Assembly: GCA_004352715.1 (NCBI GenBank)
Contig: SCFE01000089.1
Span: 1,014,825-1,078,824, forward strand
Source: Hofstenia miamia
Taxonomy: Eukaryota; Xenacoelomorpha; Acoela
Direction: 5' to 3'
Length of the DNA: 64,000 nucleotides
The notes beneath the pieces are model-generated. The model ran no database searches. It was not told the origin of the DNA and saw nothing but the letters and a program-made list of their open reading frames with translations. Positions 48,670 to 60,595 of the stretch are shown one piece after another (within the stretch, counting starts at the first letter, position 1; each line of letters begins with the position of its first letter). A program made the translations under genes and the position numbers.

Positions 48670-49669
48670 NNNNNNNNNNNNNNNNNNNNNNNNNNNNNNN
48701 NNNNNNNNNNNNNNNNNNNNNNNNNNNNNNNNNNNNNNNNNNNNNNNNNNNNNNNNNNNNNNNNNNNNNNNNNNNNNNNNNNNNNNNNNNNNNNNNNNNN
48801 NNNNNNNNNNNNNNNNNNNNNNNNNNNNNNNNNNNNNNNNNNNNNNNNNNNNNNNNNNNNNNNNNNNNNNNNNNNNNNNNNNNNNNNNNNNNNNNNNNNN
48901 NNNNNNNNNNNNNNNNNNNNNNNNNNNNNNNNNNNNNNNNNNNNNNNNNNNNNNNNNNNNNNNNNNNNNNNNNNNNNNNNNNNNNNNNNNNNNNNNNNNN
49001 NNNNNNNNNNNNNNNNNNNNNNNNNNNNNNNNNNNNNNNNNNNNNNNNNNNNNNNNNNNNNNNNNNNNNNNNNNNNNNNNNNNNNNNNNNNNNNNNNNNN
49101 NNNNNNNNNNNNNNNNNNNNNNNNNNNNNNNNNNNNNNNNNNNNNNNNNNNNNNNNNNNNNNNNNNNNNNNNNNNNNNNNNNNNNNNNNNNNNNNNNNNN
49201 NNNNNNNNNNNNNNNNNNNNNNNNNNNNNNNNNNNNNNNNNNNNNNNNNNNNNNNNNNNNNNNNNNNNNNNNNNNNNNNNNNNNNNNNNNNNNNNNNNNN
49301 NNNNNNNNNNNNNNNNNNNNNNNNNNNNNNNNNNNNNNNNNNNNNNNNNNNNNNNNNNNNNNNNNNNNNNNNNNNNNNNNNNNNNNNNNNNNNNNNNNNN
49401 NNNNNNNNNNNNNNNNNNNNNNNNNNNNNNNNNNNNNNNNNNNNNNNNNNNNNNNNNNNNNNNNNNNNNNNNNNNNNNNNNNNNNNNNNNNNNNNNNNNN
49501 NNNNNNNNNNNNNNNNNNNNNNNNNNNNNNNNNNNNNNNNNNNNNNNNNNNNNNNNNNNNNNNNNNNNNNNNNNNNNNNNNNNNNNNNNNNNNNNNNNNN
49601 NNNNNNNNNNNNNNNNNNNNNNNNNNNNNNNNNNNNNNNNNNNNNNNNNNNNNNNNNNNNNNNNNNNNN
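48670..49669. other. assembly gap, 1000 N
   Basis: Exactly 1000 Ns, probably a fixed-size scaffold gap of unknown true length. The adjoining order of segments is therefore not proven. Open frames across it are artefacts. Confidence 0.95.
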
Positions 49670-50104
49670 TAATGGATTTCTTGTATGTAAAATGTACGTT
49701 TGAATGATTATGACTAAATTTGTATCAGTTGGCTTGTTACAATATGATGACACAAGAAATTTGATTCAAATGCTGAATTTTAAGAGGTGAAATCAAGAGG
49801 GATCACTAATACTTTTTGATTATTACGTACATTTACACACTCTAACCATTTAAGTCTAATCAAAGCTCAAATTTGAAATTTAAATTGACATAAAATGGAC
49901 TTGATATGTAAGCTTAGTTTCATAAGTTTATCAGATAACGAAAAATTCAACAAACAAAGACCTTTATTCATTGTCAATGTTTTTTAAACATCCTCCATTA
50001 TTCCAATATATACAAACCTTATCAACGGTAATAAATTGACGAAGAAAATTGTTTGAAGAAACTCCCGATTTTATTTATGGATTTTTAAGTTTTCTCCTAT
50101 TTCT
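49670..50104. other. AT-rich stretch
   Basis: No recognised content between the gap and the GIY-YIG fragment. Confidence 0.5.
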
Positions 50105-50412
50105 CTAGTAATAACATGAGTTCCTCTGAGAATGCTTATTCAATTTTGATATGCTCAATGTGGAAAAATTCCCTAACCAAGGATATTGCAAATCTCTATT
50201 GTATTCATCTTTTTTGTTTAAGCTTGGTTCCCTTAATTTTATATAAATTGATTCCATGATGCTCAGTTGAAAATTATCAATTCCTTTGGATAAAATTTTA
50301 TACGTAAATTTCATATCGCAGTTCTTTAGGTGATCGGATATGGTCGATTGATTTTCGGTTTCTTTAATTCTTGATTGTAAATTTCGTGATGTCTTTCCAA
50401 TGTATTGTGCAC
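50105..50412 (-). pseudogene. GIY-YIG endonuclease fragment (Penelope-like)
   Basis: The minus strand reads 'YGAQYIGKTSRNLQSRIKE' at the start, 'HLKNCDMKFTYKIL' in the middle and 'NFQLSIMESIYIKLREPSLN' later, ending at a stop. These are the YIG strand, the Arg of the following helix and the catalytic Glu region of the GIY-YIG nuclease carried at the C-terminus of Penelope-like retroelements. Just upstream of YIG the sequence breaks into an (AAAGT)n stretch and LINE DNA, so the RT part is lost. A GIY-YIG domain of another origin is possible, but the spacing and the 'ExxxIxxxxPxLN' ending favour Penelope. Confidence 0.75.
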
Positions 50413-50751
50413 CATAAAGTAAAGTAAAGTAAAGTAAATGTATTACAAGTTCATACGCCTGAACTATTTAAAACTATTTACAAAGTATTGTATAATGAAG
50501 CACCAATATAATGAAAAGTTTTCTTACAAGTTCCGTTCTTACTAATGGCAAACAGAAAAGATCGTGTTAGGGAGACTTAAATTTTCTTAGGGAACTTACA
50601 AACTTAAATAGAGGGTGTGATGGTAGGTTAAGAATGCCATTGAAGCTTTGCAGTTTACATTTATTAATAATTGAAGAAGGAGTTTGTTGGAATATTGAAA
50701 TAATTTTGGAGGCTTTATGTGAAATAACATCTAGTTTCTTGTGATTACTAC
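50413..50751 (-). pseudogene. LINE C-terminal fragment with (TTTAC)n tail
   Basis: On the minus strand 'HKKLDVISHKASKIISIFQQ', 'SSIINKCKLQSFNGIL' and 'LPSHPLFKFVSSLRKF' match the C-terminal 'xLxRLxRRAxRII' and 'NPxHPLHxL' blocks of CR1/L2-like RTs. After a stop the sequence runs to (TTTAC)n at 50413-50440, which looks like the element's 3' repeat tail, and then directly into the GIY-YIG fragment. The LINE is cut at its 5' side by the hAT terminal repeat at 50752. Confidence 0.7.
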
Positions 50752-52319
50752 CAGGGCTGTAGTGCTAATTTCTGAGGTGGGAGCGCAAGTTGAGGGAGTT
50801 TCTTTAGCCACAGATATGACCGCCTGAAATCTGATCAGTTTTTAAAGACAACTAATAATATGTGTGTAGATTATGTATGAGGCCAGTTATGCATGAGACA
50901 TACTTTAGGGGTTGGTTCCTGACTAAATATCAAACAAAATTTTAAGAATTCATGATTCAAATTTCAGCAAGTGCGATTTTCGCGTTATTGAATCATTACA
51001 TTTCAATCGATGTCAATATCAATTTCGAGATATTTCAACGAAGGCTAAAGTTTTCTGATTTCAATTAAACGTTTAGATTTGAGAACCTCTGTACTTCTAA
51101 CTAAATACCCCCAAAAAGGCTATTAAAAAAATACAAAACACAATATTCATGTTCAATTCATGTAAAGAAAACTTGCAGAGTATTTAGTTTTGAGGTTGAT
51201 GGTGGAGGGCGCTTGGGGGGACTGTGACTCCATGGCTGAACGATGGTTAAGGAGCCATCTGCATTCTACAGGGATGGATGCGGACCATTAATGCTGATAA
51301 ACATCAATGAAGAAAGGTTTGGTATATCCATGCAGCTGTGAAGTTCGTTTAGATTTATGTTCATCCTTGAAAATCCACGTTCAGCCTCAGCAGAAGATAT
51401 TGAAATAATATTTATAATTTCTTGAAACAATGTTTGAATTTTTTTTGGAATAATGTTTGCATTTGTGTAATATTCCCTAAATGCAGGTTTCATTCCAGAT
51501 GAATCCAAACCAAACCTCCTGCAAAGGTTTTCTACAAAGTCTTCTCCTTCCAGCAGCAGTGGAAATGGTTTGTCTGGCCATTTGGAGCTATCGAGAACAG
51601 ATAGTTCTTTCAGTATCTTCACATGAGAATCGCTGCGACATGTTGTCCATGAGCGCATGCAAGAATTGTTTGTGATTGAAGCCCACATAACCACATCTTG
51701 AATGGTATTTGTGATGACGAACTCCTTTCAATGCTGGCACATCACTTACATTAGCAAATTTGTAAACACCCTTTGAAACCACTGCTTTAATTTGAGAAAG
51801 TCCGCCCATAGCCCATTGAAATTGCTGGTACGCCTGCCCCACTGTCATATTTCTTTTCTGAAGCGCTTCAGAAAGCAGTTTCAACTGTGAAACACACTCT
51901 TTCAAAACAGCAACATCTTCAACAAATTGGATTGTTGTGAGTTTAACAAACATCCCTTTATACGTTTTCCGGTCTGCAGCTATTACTGTAGTATCTGTCG
52001 ACAGCTTCTTATACAGTTCGCACAAAACTCCGTAGTCATTCCAGAAAGCATTCACTGCTCTAGCAGATGATGCCACCCACTTGACAGTAAATATTCTTCC
52101 AATTTTCCGAAACTCTTCATCCAATGTTTTTGAAATGTTTTACATGAGACACTGTAGTTTTGGTGAACAGGAGAAAAGTGAATGCATTTTCTCAAACATG
52201 GTTTGGATTCTGTAAACTCTATTCACAGACTTCACTGCGTCATGAACCGCCAGCTCAAGATGATGGTTTAGACAGTGCCACCGAATTATCTGAGGAAGCA
52301 TTATCTGCAATTTCACACC
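50752..52319 (-). mobile_element. hAT element B, left end and transposase
   Basis: It begins with the same terminal repeat as element A (CAGGGCTGTAGTGCTAATTT). It lacks a roughly 80-base segment present in A near 46630-46710 but keeps about 0.8 kb of transposase that A has lost. The left flank (attactac) has no matching right flank; at about 52320 the sequence switches to element A-type DNA. Confidence 0.8.
51266..52319 (-). pseudogene. hAT transposase, KIAA1586/zinc-finger type
   Basis: Read downwards: 'RWHCLNHHLELAVHDAVKSV' (the conserved 'C.xHxLxLAVxD' core), 'MFEKMHSLFSCSPK', a stop near 52140, then a long frame 51588-52124 with 'FRKIGRIFTVKWVASSARAV' and 'VSQLKLLSEALQKRNMT', a frame change near 51640, and 51266-51694 with 'LCRRFGLDSSGMKP' and 'ISSAEAERGFSRMNINLNEL', the C-terminal dimerisation motif. 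The order matches hAT transposases related to vertebrate KIAA1586. It acts, when intact, as a dimer cutting out the element and making 8-bp duplications. Here one stop and one frameshift inactivate it. The N-terminal zinc finger was not found. Confidence 0.85.
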
Positions 52320-53452
52320 AGATGATATTGGAATAATATTTATAATTTCTTGAAACAATGTTTGAATTTTTGTTGGAATAATGTTTGCATTCGTGTAATA
52401 TGAATCCAAACCAAACCGCGCGCACAGGTTTTCTACAAAGTCTTCTCCTTACAGCCATGCAGATGGCTTGTCTGGCCAGTTGGAGCTATCCAGAACAGAT
52501 AGCTCTTTCAGTACGTCCGCGTTATCTTCACATGAGAATCACTGCGACATGTTGTCCATGAGCGCTTGCAAGAATTGTTTGTGATTGAATGCACGGATGT
52601 CTTGGGAATCTCTGCAAGTCGAACATCCAATTGACGTGTTGGTGAAATATGTTCATGGGTAAGTTGAGATGAAATAGTAAGCCTGTGATTTGTTCCAACA
52701 GTCTGGGCCAGTACATACAGTAGTAGATGTCGATTGTCCAAAGCATGACACCGCCGGTTGTTGTACAGATTCTTCTTCAACAGATTCTTCATGTTGCTGC
52801 TGTATGTGTACCTCCACTGGACTTCTGGGGCATGGGAGCAAAGCATAGTTTTGATTGTTTTAGTGGTAGCGGCGACATATCAAACCACTACTGTTCAAAA
52901 CCAAATCGTCTTCTGAAATGAATTGTGGTCTAATTGCGTGGGTCATTAGGATAGTTTTTTTTCTCACAGTAGTGGTGGGAACGTGGAAATTCACATTTCT
53001 TTATTCCCTTGTTCCATGTCAGTATTGCAACAAAATTGCCGGTTAATTAAAATCTGAAAACACCAGACAGCCAGACCAACAAAGGTGTAAACCAAACAGC
53101 GTACATCAAACATGAAACGATGAAAGTCACCCTGCGTATTTTATGTCAAGTGGCCAGATTGTGCAGTACTGGACATCATACATAATACATGTAATACTAG
53201 TGCATGCAACTATATAATTTACATGTCATGCATATGCATGTAGTATAATTCCTGGTTAGTGACAGTCTATGAAAATACAAAGTTGTGTATGTTCTGCCAT
53301 TTTGGTTTGTTGCTTATGTGCCCAACCACATCATGCACATTGCATTGTATATGAGGTAGGTGTATAGACAGCGTCCCCCGCGTCCTCTCTAGAAATTTTA
53401 TTTTGAGGTGGAGAGACGCCGTCCTCCTGCGTCCCCCTCCACTACAGCCCTG
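52320..53452 (-). mobile_element. hAT element A-type right part and right terminal repeat
   Basis: 52320-53230 duplicates 47185-48111 with scattered changes and a small deletion at about 52753. It starts inside the dimerisation domain ('NIIPISS') fused in frame to element B's mid-transposase. The right end reads '...CCCCTCCACTACAGCCCTG'; its reverse complement CAGGGCTGTAG plus a nearby GGGGGACGCA matches the left end. The following tttccaat pairs with ttttcaat before 46415, not with element B's left flank. Confidence 0.8.
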
Positions 53453-55269
53453 TTTCCAATGATAGCTCTTTGTGGTTTACCTTTGTAAGATAACATTCCC
53501 ACATTATTCGGTTGATATTTTATGTCTAATCAGAATGATTGCTGATACAATTTTAAATTAGGCACTAGCCCATAGGCGTCTTTGTTTCTCAGAAGCTTAA
53601 TTTCAACCAGGATGCTGAAATGCTTCTATTTGTAATGCTAGGTAATAATATTGAAACTGAAATAAATTTACATTATTAACCTAGGAGGTTTAAATTACAA
53701 CCTTTGTTGAAAACACGATCTCGCTATAAAATATAAGATGGCTTGCTTGAAACTATTAGTAGCAAACAATGAAGATAAGTTCTTGACCAAAATTTTACTG
53801 CATCCTATTAGTATTAATAAAAACGATAGTAATCTCAACGTATCCACAATTTCTTCAAATTATGAATTTTAAATTTATTTATTAAAAATGTTTTATAAAG
53901 CAAAATTTAGACTTACAAATTACTTCTTAAAATAATTGTGACAATTAAAGATTAAAATTTTCCCGTTTGTCCGTGTTTATAGTAAAGCATGATTACACAC
54001 GGATTCGTTTACATTTAAATTAAGTTTATAAAATATGAAATTGACGCATAGTTAATGAATGGATATTTACTATCAATAACTAACCTTAGAACAGGAGAAG
54101 TGTGTACTCTCTAGGGATGTGCATTTAAGATTTCGCTTGCTTTGAACCTCCTATGCTCCTTAATTGTTTTTAAACAAGTCGAATGATTAGCATAAAGCAA
54201 TACGCGAAAAGCACCAATAACAACTATCCAAGCATGAAGTAATTATTACTAATTGTGGCTTTAAAAGAAACTTTCGTCTTAAAACATTCTGAAAGCACTT
54301 TCTGTCATTATACGGTATAACCAAATATGGTAACCCTTTTAGCATACATTTTGCTATTGGCTACGTAAAAACGAATTACTGTGTTATATTTTTTAAACCA
54401 CCACGAGTGTCAACTTTAAATCCGCAAAGATAACAGGTTCTCTGACTTCAAATTGCAATGAGCGTAAAAATCCATCTCTTGAAAGTTTCAGAAATATTGA
54501 ATTTTATAAATTTCATTTCTTGACCCACTAATCTGTCATTAATTGGATAGTTATATACATTTGTAATATGCGATAAAAATGGCATTAAATGTGGAATAAA
54601 CAACTTTTAGTAAGATAATATAACTAGTTAAGAATAACACTATAAAAATATTACAATTAGTTATGTTTCCCTTCGATACTTCTAGCCAACGTATGCACAT
54701 TTAACACACTGATTCAAATACCTAATTATGGGAAATAACAGCTTGACACCATCTATACAAAACCTAAGTAACTTGAAAGCTGTACAACATTAATTAAGAT
54801 ATCGGATGAAAAATATCAAACCATCAAACAGCTTGATTTTTGAAATGAATCAAGGTATGGTCAAATTTATCTACCAATTTTTCAGCGTATACAGATATTA
54901 AATGATCGAAAGTTCAAACCGGTAAAAAATACGGAATGAAATGGAAGTTTGCTAGGTACTCAATGCGTACAAATCATTATAGAACATAAAAACTATCCAA
55001 TGTCTTAATGAATTTGCAAGGCACTTGGCAAAAAAATATTAAAAATAGTTTTATTTCAAACTTACGTGACCATTATATCCTTAGAAACTATGGCTAAATG
55101 TTGAAATGCTTATGAGGTTGTGTTTACTAAGAGCATTCTAATGAACTTATTTCGCTTAGAAACTTAAGTCAGGTACGAGGCCAACTTCAACTTAATGATT
55201 TAGAAAAATAATCACAATAGTTTTTTGTAGTCATTGGATAAGAAAACACATTTTATTCTTTACTGATTC

Positions 55270-55271
<2 letters not shown>
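53453..55271. other. AT-rich stretch
   Basis: Starts with the right target-site copy of the hAT element. No gene recognised; open frames are short. Confidence 0.5.
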
Positions 55272-55307
<36 letters not shown>

Positions 55308-55512
55308 NNNNNNNNNNNNNNNNNNNNNNNNNNNNNNNNNNNNNNNNNNNNNNNNNNNNNNNNNNNNNNNNNNNNNNNNNNNNNNNNNNNNNNNNNNNNN
55401 NNNNNNNNNNNNNNNNNNNNNNNNNNNNNNNNNNNNNNNNNNNNNNNNNNNNNNNNNNNNNNNNNNNNNNNNNNNNNNNNNNNNNNNNNNNNNNTATATA
55501 TATATATATATT
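55272..55512. repeat. (TA)n tract split by an assembly gap
   Basis: TA runs at 55272-55304 and 55495-55511 flank 187 Ns (55308-55494). The gap probably reflects a longer TA microsatellite that could not be assembled. Confidence 0.9.
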
Positions 55513-58500
55513 AAAATCCAACCAAAGGAAATGACATATTTTGTTCTTTCAAGGTGCATCTATTTTTACAAAAAACCCGATTTAACTAAAATGTAGACTT
55601 GTCTGCAAATTTTTCTAACAAATATAATATCCTAGATAATCATCTGTTGATGATTATATTATTATTTGAACTTAATAAAGGAGATAGGTCTGTTTGGGCA
55701 GAACTAGACCCACATTGTACAATCACAATGTGTATAAATCTCTCTGTTTATTTCGAACTTTTGAAGTACATTGTCAATATGTACAACCTTATAGAAATTT
55801 TAATGATTTGAAGTTTAGGAGCAAGACTACACTGTTATGACCAGCGCTGGTGAGTTTAATTAAAATTTGGCGTTACGAAGTTCAGTTTTATAAAATGGAT
55901 TCTGAAAAAAATATTGTTATTGAACAAATGTAAGCATGGGCCAAAATCTGGTCAACCAAAGTAATAAATAGCTCTACTATGAGTAGTGCATCGATGCATT
56001 TGACTTTTGGGAAGTCTGTCTGATTAATGATTGACATTTGTGACAAAGGTTAAGCTGCATTATATTATTATCGTCTGTTGGTTCCAAACGTGCGAAATCA
56101 ATAAAACGTCCTATTGGATTATTTTGATGTATTTTAGACGTGTGTGTCTGTTATAGTTTTTTAATGATTACAGACAATTAATATAAGACGTAATTAATTG
56201 TTCCACTTTGCCAAAAAAACAATGATTATCCCTTCTCAGTTTACCTACTATTAAATTAAAGGCTTTTTAAAATTAAATATGGAAACTGTCAGTCTATCTT
56301 TACAACCTGTCATCAATGCTAACGGTTCGAATTCGTCTTTGATCAATTTTCAAACCATGTTAATAATTATTGATAAATTATGAAATCAAATTATGCTACT
56401 GGAACAGTGGCTACCTAGTAATAAAAAAATCACTACAGAAATTAATTATTAGCATAATTCAAACTTTGGAGTTCAATAGTTAGATAAAAAGTTTGTCAAA
56501 AATTCGTTTATTCTCGTCATGCAATATTTGGGCAAATGGTTTATGCTGATTTAGGAAAAATGTTGAAACGAAATCGAAATCTGCATTTACACAGCATGTA
56601 CTAATGTCCTAATATTAAAGATCTCCTAAACGAATTTAGAAACAATTTATATTCTAAAAACAACCTCTTGAAAATAAATCACGTAAAAATAAGTATGATA
56701 AAAATCAATAAGCAAGCTGTTACTGCAGAACTTATGGTTAATGTACGAAAAAAGGTAATAAAATATTTACCAAGCGAATGAATAATAAATAAACTTATAC
56801 GATTTCTACCCCTGATAAAAAACAGATTAGTAATGACATCCAACAGAAATCATAGAGAATCCAGGGAGGAGGAGCATAAATAAAAAGTTCTATGAAATAT
56901 TTGGGGATGAGAAATGAGCTTAAAATGTCTAAGTCAATGTAAGCAGAACATGCAATGAAAAACAATACTGTCAAAATATTATGATGATTTATTTCATACA
57001 TACACAATACAAATGGACTTTCTATATAAAACAATGAATAGTTGAACATAATAATTACCTGTCGATAAAAATTATATTATAAGAATCTTAGAAAAACAAT
57101 TATATACCCATAATACTTTATCATGTAGGTATAATACCCTAGCAGACATTTATAAATCAATGTCTGGCTCGGTCTAATTCGTAATATATTTAATAATAAC
57201 ATAAGCTCATGCATATTTAACGTCAAATTATGAATAATAAAATATGCTTTTAGCATTAGTTTTCTCCAATTTTCATTATATTGCTTTCGATTCTAAAGTG
57301 CATTATAATTATTTTTGAAGAAATGTGACTCTCTTCAGGGATGTGGGTAAGAAAAAATAGTCTAAATTTAATTACAGCAAACAATTTCAAACATTCATTT
57401 TTAAAATGCTTTAGATAAGTCATCTGCATTACTCTATGTTTTCTTCTAGTTTACTTAGAAGTACTACTCCGAAATTTAGTGTAAGCTTTAAATTAATCAT
57501 CCAAGAAATCAATAGCTAATCTATTATTAATGTTATATATTATTCATAATCAAAATTTTATAACTGAATGTCTTAGCAAACAAAAGAAGGATTTTACCAA
57601 AAATGTCGAAAGAGGAAATTGATATTATTGCAAAAATTCTTATATTTGGAAAAAAAAAGTTGCTTAAGGCAGAACTTTAAAGGGAATAGGGCTCTGTCAA
57701 TGCATACAAGTGTGGTAAATATTGATTAAATATAGGTAAAATCCTTTATTGAAGGATATCCTGTATTTTGTTAGAAATTTAACTGTTATTTTATCTGAGG
57801 ATTAAGTGATTATAATTAATTTTTGAATTTAACAAGTGTAGTGTATTTGGAAGTTGCACAACTTTATATAGACACAAATAAAATACTAATTCAAAAAACA
57901 CTAACTTTACCTTATTAGCTTGAAAATTTCAGATAATGTTCGGTAAACATCATAGACTTTTAGAAATCTATGTTACTATATATTTATATTGTTAGAAAAC
58001 TTTAAAATATATTAAATTCTCAATTTTTCTCATTCTTAACAGATGCTTCACAGCGTTTACAGTATTCAAAACATAAAAAAAACAGAAAAAGTTTCTAGTT
58101 ATTTACTGAAAAACTAAATTTCAATCTTGAAGTTGCATAATCAGCAATAGCTTTATCGCCTAATAAATAGTCATTTGTCCATCTGCGAGATTAATTACCG
58201 TAAAATAAAGTTTGGATTTAAATAATAATGTAATTAGAAAACGCTTTGGTAAGATTTTGTGTCACTCTTTGAAGTAAAAGAAGCTCCTAGTGAGATTAAT
58301 TTTCCATTCTTCCAGATTCATTTAAAAATCGAATGCTTGATAACTGCATGCAACTACCATGAACTTGATTCGGCATAAAACTACGTTTTAAATAAAATAT
58401 AGCAATTATATTTGGAAATTTAAGTTATTCTTAAGATAAATTAATGTAATTATATTAACAGAATAAGTTTGAATAACTTTAAATAATTTACACTAAGAAA

Positions 58501-59054
58501 ATAATGCCAATGATTTGCTTGTAAAATTCTATTCTTTTAAAGAACATTTCCTTTTTCATTGAAGAAGAGCAAATGGACCGCTGGTGGCCGATATAGACCC
58601 CATTAAAGACCCCTAGTTTAAACAAATATCACTTTAATTTCTATTTTTACTAAGTGAATTTTTAAAAATTTTTGTTATTCCCACACTGGTTGTTACCTAC
58701 AGTCTACTAAGAATAGTCGGAAAATAAAAATAAAGTTGAAAATGAATTTATGAATATTGAGGTAAAATTGACTATGAGAGGTGAGTCGTTTGAAAATATA
58801 TAGTAAAATTAGTGTACACCTATGACAGTTGAAATAGCCTGATGTTTGACATATTTATTATTTATTGCAGATGTTTTATTATGTTAATTGCATTATTTAG
58901 CACACTATAATAGCTAGCACTTGCATAGAATGACAGAAAGAATTCTTAATGATCTACTCTTTAAACTATATAGTTAGAAGAACATAGTACTCGCTCGTTT
59001 ACGAAGGAACTAATAAGTTCGTGTTAGAAATATGGATTTATTCTTGCATTTTTT
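55513..59054. other. AT-rich stretch without recognised genes
   Basis: No domain, repeat family or RNA gene could be supported. Short open frames (55599-55811, 56795-57049) have no recognisable motif. Confidence 0.45.
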
Positions 59055-59236
59055 GTTAACATTTAATTTATATTTCTGGATAAATTTAGTGACAGTACAT
59101 TTGGTAAATACACATTTTTATGAAAAAATTTACTAAGTGAATTTGGTTAACATTTAATTTATATTTCTGGATAAATTTAGTGACAGTACATTTGGTAAAT
59201 ACACATTTTTATGAAAAAATTTACTAAGTGAATTTG
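59055..59236 (+). repeat. 91-bp perfect tandem duplication
   Basis: 59055-59145 and 59146-59236 appear identical, with no N between them. It is therefore a recent true tandem duplication or an assembly slip at a haplotype difference. Confidence 0.9.
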
Positions 59237-59765
59237 GAGCTGGAAATTTTATATTCAAAAATTCAGCATCGATCGATTTATTTCTGTAGGGATATGTGCA
59301 AGAGACTTTGATAACCTTTGTACACATGTATTATGGTGTCACTTTGACAAATATTACTCAAATTTGGGCCATTTTTAATGTATAAACATTGAAAATAATT
59401 TCACTCATTACAATGAGTAGTCCATAGTATTGTGTTTGAAATGATATATTAGCTAGATCCCGACTCGTGTCAACACTGTGGAGATAGGGATAGCGTTTGT
59501 TTTCAAGAGTAGTGGAAACTTTACATAATGATGGTCACCACTTTATGTTCTTCATGATAAGTACCTTAACATATTATTCTTTTGTGCTTCCTTAGGAACT
59601 ACCGCATATGTTTTTTTCTTTTTTGATAAAACACTAATAAATGACCGAGACTACATCCATCAATTCTAGTTGGCCTTAAATTCTAGTCTAAAAGCAACCC
59701 AACGATGCGGGGATAGTCGGAACTCAATTGACACTTCAACTATCAAATTCAATAATAAAAGGGAA
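59237..59765. other. AT-rich stretch
   Basis: Nothing recognised. Confidence 0.45.
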
Positions 59766-60595
59766 CCCCCCCCCTCCGAGAAATTGATCTTATGCATATC
59801 AAAATTTAAGTTTTCCATTTTTATCAAATTTTGACAAAGCATTTTATTTTTACGAAAAAATGCAGTTAGAAACGCGAGGAAGACATATTTAAGCATGATC
59901 ATTCTATAAGTACGCCATTATGGGTTTTTGTTGTCTTAATACAATAAAATGATTCAAGACAGAAATATTTCTAGTAGACTCTGCTCAACTCAATTAAAAA
60001 TTCCAACACTAACAGAGCCAAAATTTTAGGTTTGCAGACAATGTGTCCATCATGCATAAAATCGTGCTTTGCATCTATTGGCCTGCTCAATATCTGTTAT
60101 ATGCTAATTTCAGAGCATAACTTAAATGATATCAGTGATATCAAAGTGGCCTCTATTATTCTTAGGATTATAAGAATCAAATCTAAAATGTTTCAACGTG
60201 ATCATTATGAGTTTATTATGCATTGAAAATTAACCCAGTGAACATTTTCATTTGCAGCAATGTTTCAATAATGTAGATTTTGGGACCAAAAGTGTTGAAG
60301 GGATATGGTTGCATGGAGACATTAATGACCTTTACAGAAAAGTTGGATTTGCAAAGAGAAGTTTTGATTTTATTGATTTGGTAAATATTTCCCAATTATT
60401 CCAATTTATATCAATTGATTTCATTAATTTTTAGAATCTATTTCCACAAATTTATATTAATTACAATATGGTACTATATTCAATTTAAACAACACTGCAT
60501 TGTGCTGAAAGATTAGTAGCAAAGCTCTAAAAAATATAATTTGCTAAACAAAAAGCAGTTAGCAACGACAATGGAATTTCAAAACAAAAGTCAAA
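59766..60595 (+). repeat. 0.83-kb duplicated segment, first copy
   Basis: From a run of nine C through about 60595 the sequence recurs at 61931-62790. It contains the probable exon 60258-60380. The second copy starts right after an N (61930) and differs by substitutions, a roughly 20-base insertion before the 'gttatatgctaatttc' block, and diverged intronic patches near 60433 and 60540. Confidence 0.85.
60258..60380 (+). CDS. probable host exon, unknown protein
   Basis: A 123-base block reads 41 codons without a stop (QCFNNVDFGTKS..., EGIWLHGDINDLYRKVGF..., SFDFIDL). It is preceded by a textbook acceptor (cattttcatttgcag) and followed by gtaaat, phase 0 at both ends. The other two frames contain stops within a few codons, and base composition is clearly richer in G and C than the flanks. 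It has the look of a conserved soluble-protein exon, but I do not recognise the family and give no function. No neighbouring exon could be assigned with confidence. A second copy at 62448-62569 has lost one base. Confidence 0.55.

Noticed and set aside
48538-49753. Long open frames over 48538-49753 and similar ones over 13124-13900 and 55231-55559
   Set aside because: They are open only because they run through N gaps.
59055-59236. CRISPR-like repeat array
   Set aside because: Only two adjacent units without spacers in a eukaryotic context.
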